Source: an uncultured Bacteriovorax sp.
GTDB lineage: Bacteria; Bdellovibrionota; Bacteriovoracia; Bacteriovoracales; Bacteriovoracaceae
Length of the DNA: 28,663 nt
Assembly: GCA_946482295.1 (NCBI GenBank)
Contig: CAMLRB010000013.1
Span: forward strand, 1-28,663
Reading direction: 5' to 3'
The first letter of the stretch is position 1; each line of letters begins with the position of its first letter. The notes under the pieces were generated by a model that was given only the letters and a program-made list of their open reading frames with translations, did not search any database and was not told the origin of the DNA. A program made the position numbers and the translations under genes. Below, one piece after another: positions 24,926 through 28,663 of the stretch.

Positions 24926-24961
24926 GAACGGGACAGCTCTTGAAAGTCCAAGGAGACACAC

Positions 24962-26104
24962 ATTAAAGCACCATCTTTATTAACTTCGTTAGTATTCGTA
25001 ACCGCTTTATGTTCTGCTAATGTGAATGCAGATTCTAAAACACAGGCCTATAGAATTCATAACAGATTAACGAGTACTCCACCCACTGCAGCCATGCTAA
25101 CTGAAATGGATTCACTCATTAAAAATGGAAACGCAAAAGGTGCTGCTTTGAAAGCGATGGAGAGCAAGTACTTTTACGATGTCACACTTAAAAATTGGAT
25201 TAAACGTTGGACGAACGTTGATAGTTCTCCACGTGTTCCTTTAAATGATTATGTAGCTACTGTTATTGGAATGATTCGTGATGATGTTCCCTTTGATCAA
25301 GTTCTCTATGGCGATCATCTTTATATTGCTGCCACTGTACCTAATGTGACAATTCCTGCTTATGACAAAAAAAATAACAATCTCTATACCGAGCTAGAAA
25401 ATAGAAACGTTTCATTAAAAGAGTATCTCACCAGAGTAGACCAATCGACTGTAACAGGCATTAAAGATACAGCAGGAGTGCTTACCACTCGTCAAGCTGG
25501 TGTCGCTTTTTACTCAGCAGGTACAAATCGAAGAGTCACTCGCTTCACGTTCATGAATTTTCTTTGCAGGGATTTTGAAGCTCTCCACGACATCAATATT
25601 ACCGACTTTCACGTAAGGAGAGATGTTGAACGAAATCCAGGGGGTGATAGTCGCACCTACCGCAATCAGTGTGTTGGCTGTCATGCAGGACAAGATGGTT
25701 TAGGAGGAGCGTTTGCTTACTTCGATTTCGTCGATAATGAATTGAAATATACCGAAGGCATGGTTGTCCCAAAAATTAACAAAAATAACTTGTACAGTGA
25801 TGGTTATGTCACAACCAATGATGAATGGGTAAATCTTTGGGCCCAAGGACAAAATTCAGTACTGGGATGGCCGGAAAAAACGACGGGCAAAGGTGTTCGT
25901 GAATTAGGGATGATGCTAGCAAGATCACGGGCCTTTTCAGAATGTATGTCGACAAAAGTTTTTGAATTAGTTTGTATGAGAAAGCCGAAATCACCAGAAG
26001 ACAAATCTGAAATTAAACGCCTCGCCGACTCCTTTCAGGCCAATGCCAACTATAGTATGAAAAACCTCATTGCAGAAACTTCTGCAACTTGCATGGGACA
26101 ATAA
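24962..26104 (+). CDS. Secreted c-type haem protein, start apparently ATT
   Basis: 380 residues when read from ATT 24962. The first 20-odd codons encode a Lys, then a hydrophobic run (LLTSLVFVTALCSA) and NVNA before Asp, a complete signal peptide. AAGGAG (24950-24955) lies exactly six bases before ATT. An in-frame TGA at 24941-24943 excludes any earlier start, and no ATG, GTG or TTG lies between. The next possible start, GTG 25022, would remove the signal. CVGCH (237-241) would bind one haem, followed by a Gly-rich AGQDGLGGAFAYF segment. No named family was assigned; the C-terminal part has conserved-looking Cys and Lys-rich helices (SECMSTKVFELVCM). It is the first gene of a four-gene operon and has two bases to the next start. 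Confidence 0.8.
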   Translation: MKAPSLLTSLVFVTALCSANVNADSKTQAYRIHNRLTSTPPTAAMLTEMDSLIKNGNAKGAALKAMESKYFYDVTLKNWIKRWTNVDSSPRVPLNDYVATVIGMIRDDVPFDQVLYGDHLYIAATVPNVTIPAYDKKNNNLYTELENRNVSLKEYLTRVDQSTVTGIKDTAGVLTTRQAGVAFYSAGTNRRVTRFTFMNFLCRDFEALHDINITDFHVRRDVERNPGGDSRTYRNQCVGCHAGQDGLGGAFAYFDFVDNELKYTEGMVVPKINKNNLYSDGYVTTNDEWVNLWAQGQNSVLGWPEKTTGKGVRELGMMLARSRAFSECMSTKVFELVCMRKPKSPEDKSEIKRLADSFQANANYSMKNLIAETSATCMGQ

Positions 26105-26106
26105 CG

Positions 26107-26850
26107 ATGGAACAATTTCAGCTACCCAAGAAAGCAAGAATTTTCATCAGCCTTGGTACATTGATGGCCGTACTAGTGACATTCAATCAATGCGTGGTGG
26201 ATAAAAAATCTTCTTCTGTGACTGCTAAATTGACTACAAACAGTGCAGCCCCTGCTCCAGTAGGTGGTGATGCTGGAGATGTCGAATCAGAAACGGAGTT
26301 ACCAGATGGATTGACAATGCCTCCGATGAATTCGGGTGAATACGATCCCACAACAGACGCTATCGATGTGGGAGTAAAGGATTTTGAACAAATAAATGCT
26401 ACAATGTCGGCCTTAACTGGAGTTAGCAAAACTGATAATTCAATTCAAAATGTTTATCGAACGGTTGTTACTCAACTTCCGTCAGATAATAACTTGAAAA
26501 GTTTTTTACCTGCTCATCAAGTCGCCATCACAAAACTTGCCTCTGAATATTGCGAGCGTCTCGTGGAAAATGGGAGCTTACGAGTTGTCATCTGGCCAAA
26601 TCTGAATTTCACTCAAAACCCAAATCAAGCTTTTACTGCAGCTAATAGATCAGCCGTAATCAATCAAACTATTGATCGTTTTATGGGACCACTCGAAGCA
26701 ACAGAAAGATCAACAGTGACTGCTCAGTTAGTTGAGATATTCGATACTCTTCTCCAAGGAGAAGATGCTACGAGTTCAGTGACGACAAGAAAAGTTGTTA
26801 AAGGTTTATGCATAACTTCTCTTGGAAGTGCATACGTGACGCTACTTTAG
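26107..26850 (+). CDS. Predicted lipoprotein of unknown function
   Basis: 247 residues. A charged start (PKKAR) and a hydrophobic run end at Cys29 in VTFNQC, probably a variant lipobox; the gene at 28343 has the near-identical YNQC. A Ser/Ala/Pro/Gly-rich linker (about 32-60) leads to a helical domain with few charges, including SALTGVSKTDNSIQNVYR and YCERLVENG. No haem motif or named family is seen. It lies between the haem protein gene (two bases) and the DUF1501-like gene (nine bases), so it is likely to be a partner of both, probably membrane-tethered. An in-frame ATG at 26089 exists, but the start at 26107 gives the cleaner leader. Confidence 0.75.
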   Translation: MEQFQLPKKARIFISLGTLMAVLVTFNQCVVDKKSSSVTAKLTTNSAAPAPVGGDAGDVESETELPDGLTMPPMNSGEYDPTTDAIDVGVKDFEQINATMSALTGVSKTDNSIQNVYRTVVTQLPSDNNLKSFLPAHQVAITKLASEYCERLVENGSLRVVIWPNLNFTQNPNQAFTAANRSAVINQTIDRFMGPLEATERSTVTAQLVEIFDTLLQGEDATSSVTTRKVVKGLCITSLGSAYVTLL

Positions 26851-26859
26851 GATGGAATA

Positions 26860-28326
26860 ATGACAAAGAAAAAAATTGATCCAAACGCTCCCTACAAATT
26901 AGAAGGTCACGCTTGCCAAACAAGACGAGATTTTTTAGCTCAAGGATTTTTCGCAGGATTAAGTTTTACAATGCTGCCTGGCCTTGTTTCAATTCTCCAA
27001 TCTAATTCTGCTCATGCACTTGAATGTGGAAATGGTGCTAGTGGTGCCATCAATCGCATACCAGTAATGATTTTTGATCTTGCCGGAGGAGCAAACTTCG
27101 CTGGATCAAATGTTATGGTTGGTAAAGCAGGCGGACAGATGGATTTCATTTCCAATTACGAAAGCATTGGTCTGCCTTCGAATATGCACCCACGCAATGC
27201 TGGTCAAGTCAACACTGAACTCGGTCTAGCTTTCCACAATGATTCAGGAATTCTAAGAGGGATTAACTCAATTGCAAACGCAGCGATTAGGGCCAAAATA
27301 GATGGGGGGATTTTTTGTGGAGCTTCTAACGATGATACCCAAAATAATCCCCACAACCCAATGTATTGGCTGGCCAAGGCGGGTGCTCTTGGTGAACTCT
27401 CAAATTTAGCTGGAACTGTAAACAACGAATCAGGTGGAAATTCCAATGCTCCAATGAGTTCTATTGTTCCTTCTCTACGACCAGTTGTAATCAATTCACC
27501 ACAAGATGCCTTAAATTTAGTAAACATTGGTCGTTTGGGGTCACTCTTTGGAAATGAAAAAGCACAGAAAGTTTTAAAATCGATTGAGAAATTAAGTTCT
27601 CAAAGATTACAAAAATTTGAAGCTAAAGCTCTACCTGAGCAAATTCGTGAACTCGTTAATTGTGGATATATTGAAAGCCAGGACCTTCTCAATCGTTTTA
27701 CTGCAAATGCGGTTGATCCTTCAATGGACCCTTTGGTTACTCAAGCCTTTAATAATTTAAATGACGGTGACCAAAGAAAAACTGCGAGCATGGCAAAACT
27801 AATTCTCGATGGGTATATCGGTGTAGGAACAGTTCAGAAAGGTGGATACGATTATCATACGAATGAAAGAGGCACTGGAGAAATTCGTGATTTCGAAATT
27901 GGTGCTCTCATCGGTCGTGTCATGCAGTTAGCATCGTTAAAACAAAAAGATATTCTCATCTATGTTTTTACAGATGGTGGTGTTTCTGCAAATGGAGCTG
28001 TTGACAACTCAACAAATGGGCGCGGAAAAATTCCATGGGTTGGCGATAGCTCACAACGTTCATCGAGCTTCATGCTTCTTTACAGACACGCAGGACGAGC
28101 AACTTTACGTACAGCAAACAAAAGACAAATTGGTGCTTATAAAGATAATGGAGCAGTTGATACAACGACAAACCTTATCTCCAACTCAGTAACAAATATG
28201 TCAAAGGCCTTTGTCGCGAATTACCTCTCACTATCAGGACAAGAATCGAAACTGGAAGAAGTTGTCGGAGACAATCCATTTGGCAGCAACCTAAGCAATT
28301 ATTTATTCTTCAATAAAATCGTTTAA
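26860..28326 (+). CDS. Tat-exported DUF1501-like protein
   Basis: 488 residues. QTRRDFLAQGFFAG (20-33) is a twin-arginine signal (Arg22-Arg23) followed by a hydrophobic run and AHA cleavage near residue 53, so the protein is folded before export. The body resembles DUF1501 (related to sulfatases/alkaline phosphatases): FDLAGGANFAGSNVMVG in the first third, GGYDYHTNERGTGE near 328-341 and a later IYVFTDGG segment. Such proteins are commonly encoded beside planctomycete-type cytochromes, as here. The His/Asp segment GGYDYH could hold metal; no catalytic activity is established. GGA lies before the ATG. It is the third gene of the plus haem operon. Confidence 0.8.
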   Translation: MTKKKIDPNAPYKLEGHACQTRRDFLAQGFFAGLSFTMLPGLVSILQSNSAHALECGNGASGAINRIPVMIFDLAGGANFAGSNVMVGKAGGQMDFISNYESIGLPSNMHPRNAGQVNTELGLAFHNDSGILRGINSIANAAIRAKIDGGIFCGASNDDTQNNPHNPMYWLAKAGALGELSNLAGTVNNESGGNSNAPMSSIVPSLRPVVINSPQDALNLVNIGRLGSLFGNEKAQKVLKSIEKLSSQRLQKFEAKALPEQIRELVNCGYIESQDLLNRFTANAVDPSMDPLVTQAFNNLNDGDQRKTASMAKLILDGYIGVGTVQKGGYDYHTNERGTGEIRDFEIGALIGRVMQLASLKQKDILIYVFTDGGVSANGAVDNSTNGRGKIPWVGDSSQRSSSFMLLYRHAGRATLRTANKRQIGAYKDNGAVDTTTNLISNSVTNMSKAFVANYLSLSGQESKLEEVVGDNPFGSNLSNYLFFNKIV

Positions 28327-28342
28327 GGAATAGGTACTAAGA

Positions 28343-28663
28343 GTGAAACGTTCTACAAAATACAAGATTTCATCTTTTCTCTGTCTAGGGGCGGTTTTAT
28401 TTAGCTATAACCAATGTATTAATCCAATGGCCACTTCTCAAAAAGGATCGATGAAATTTTCGAGTAAAGAAGTCTCAACAAAAACCGCACCGGCTCCATC
28501 CACTCCAGAAACTGTGACATCGGAACAATTTAAAGCGATTTCCATAGAAACATTTAAAAAATCACTCTACCCTGTGACTCGTGCCCGATGTGTATCATGC
28601 CATGGAACTTCTCAAACACCACTGCATGCTTCTTCTAACATTGAAACAGCTCACAATGCTCTC
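28343..28663 (+). CDS. c-type haem lipoprotein, partial at window end
   Basis: The first 107 codons of a gene starting at GTG 28343, with AAGGA and AGG upstream. The leader KRSTKYKISS is basic, the following run is hydrophobic and ends at Cys25 in SYNQC, a lipobox variant shared with the gene at 26107. A Ser/Thr/Ala/Pro-rich linker follows. CVSCH, about 20 residues before the edge, is a haem site. It closes the visible part of the operon and continues beyond the window, so length and further haem sites are unknown. Confidence 0.75.
   Translation, partial: MKRSTKYKISSFLCLGAVLFSYNQCINPMATSQKGSMKFSSKEVSTKTAPAPSTPETVTSEQFKAISIETFKKSLYPVTRARCVSCHGTSQTPLHASSNIETAHNAL

Noticed and set aside
1..28663. 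tRNA, rRNA and CRISPR arrays
   Set aside because: No cloverleaf with a conserved TTC loop, no rRNA core sequence and no regularly spaced direct repeats were seen by eye.

Overview
The window looks like a chromosomal segment of a low-to-mid GC Gram-negative bacterium, most plausibly a Bdellovibrio-like predator (Bdellovibrionota, Bacteriovorax side). This assignment is an inference. It rests on the many secreted proteins and lipoproteins, the outer-membrane and c-type haem proteins, two sites matching the flagellar sigma-28 (FliA) promoter, and the style of the genes. No rRNA, tRNA, CRISPR array or phage was seen. Coding density is high and several operons have stop/start overlaps.

Layout. 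1-1107: the end of an unrecognised membrane protein runs into a convergent arabinose-5-phosphate isomerase gene (kdsD). 1165-1731: a lipoprotein. 1748-5377 (minus): an operon of class IV aminotransferase, yacG, an inositol-monophosphatase family enzyme, a membrane-anchored coiled-coil protein and a HEAT-repeat protein. 5445-7840 (plus): a pantothenate/CoA operon in which a ketol-acid reductoisomerase homologue precedes panB and a type III pantothenate kinase (coaX). The reductoisomerase homologue probably supplies the missing ketopantoate reductase step. 7749-8843 (minus): a small protein whose start codon lies in an inverted repeat, and a DUF1275 membrane protein. 8901-9713: tcdA. 9744-11476: two secreted proteins, the second with a complete metzincin zinc motif, behind a sigma-28-like site placed so that the mRNA would be leaderless. 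11533-12696: a Y1/HUH transposase and, tail to tail with it, a decayed grpB-family gene. 12686-13767 (minus): NAD(P)H oxidoreductase and coaD. 13901-17821: leuS and metG. 18085-18818: a small unknown protein and a YqeY protein. 18825-20528 (minus): a secreted DNase-I-fold (EEP) hydrolase. 20752-21681: a secreted unknown protein behind a strong sigma-28-like promoter.

21736-28663 is a haem-rich envelope module built from two divergent operons. The minus operon encodes an outer-membrane barrel with an N-terminal CxxCH, a TPR/barrel protein, a YceI protein and a CxxCH lipoprotein. The plus operon encodes a secreted CxxCH protein that appears to start at ATT, a lipoprotein, a Tat-exported DUF1501-like protein and another CxxCH lipoprotein cut by the window end. 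Four single-haem c-type candidates in 7 kb, together with outer-membrane and Tat-exported partners, suggest an uncharacterised periplasmic or outer-membrane redox system. This module and the reductoisomerase-panB-coaX operon are the most interesting parts of the window.
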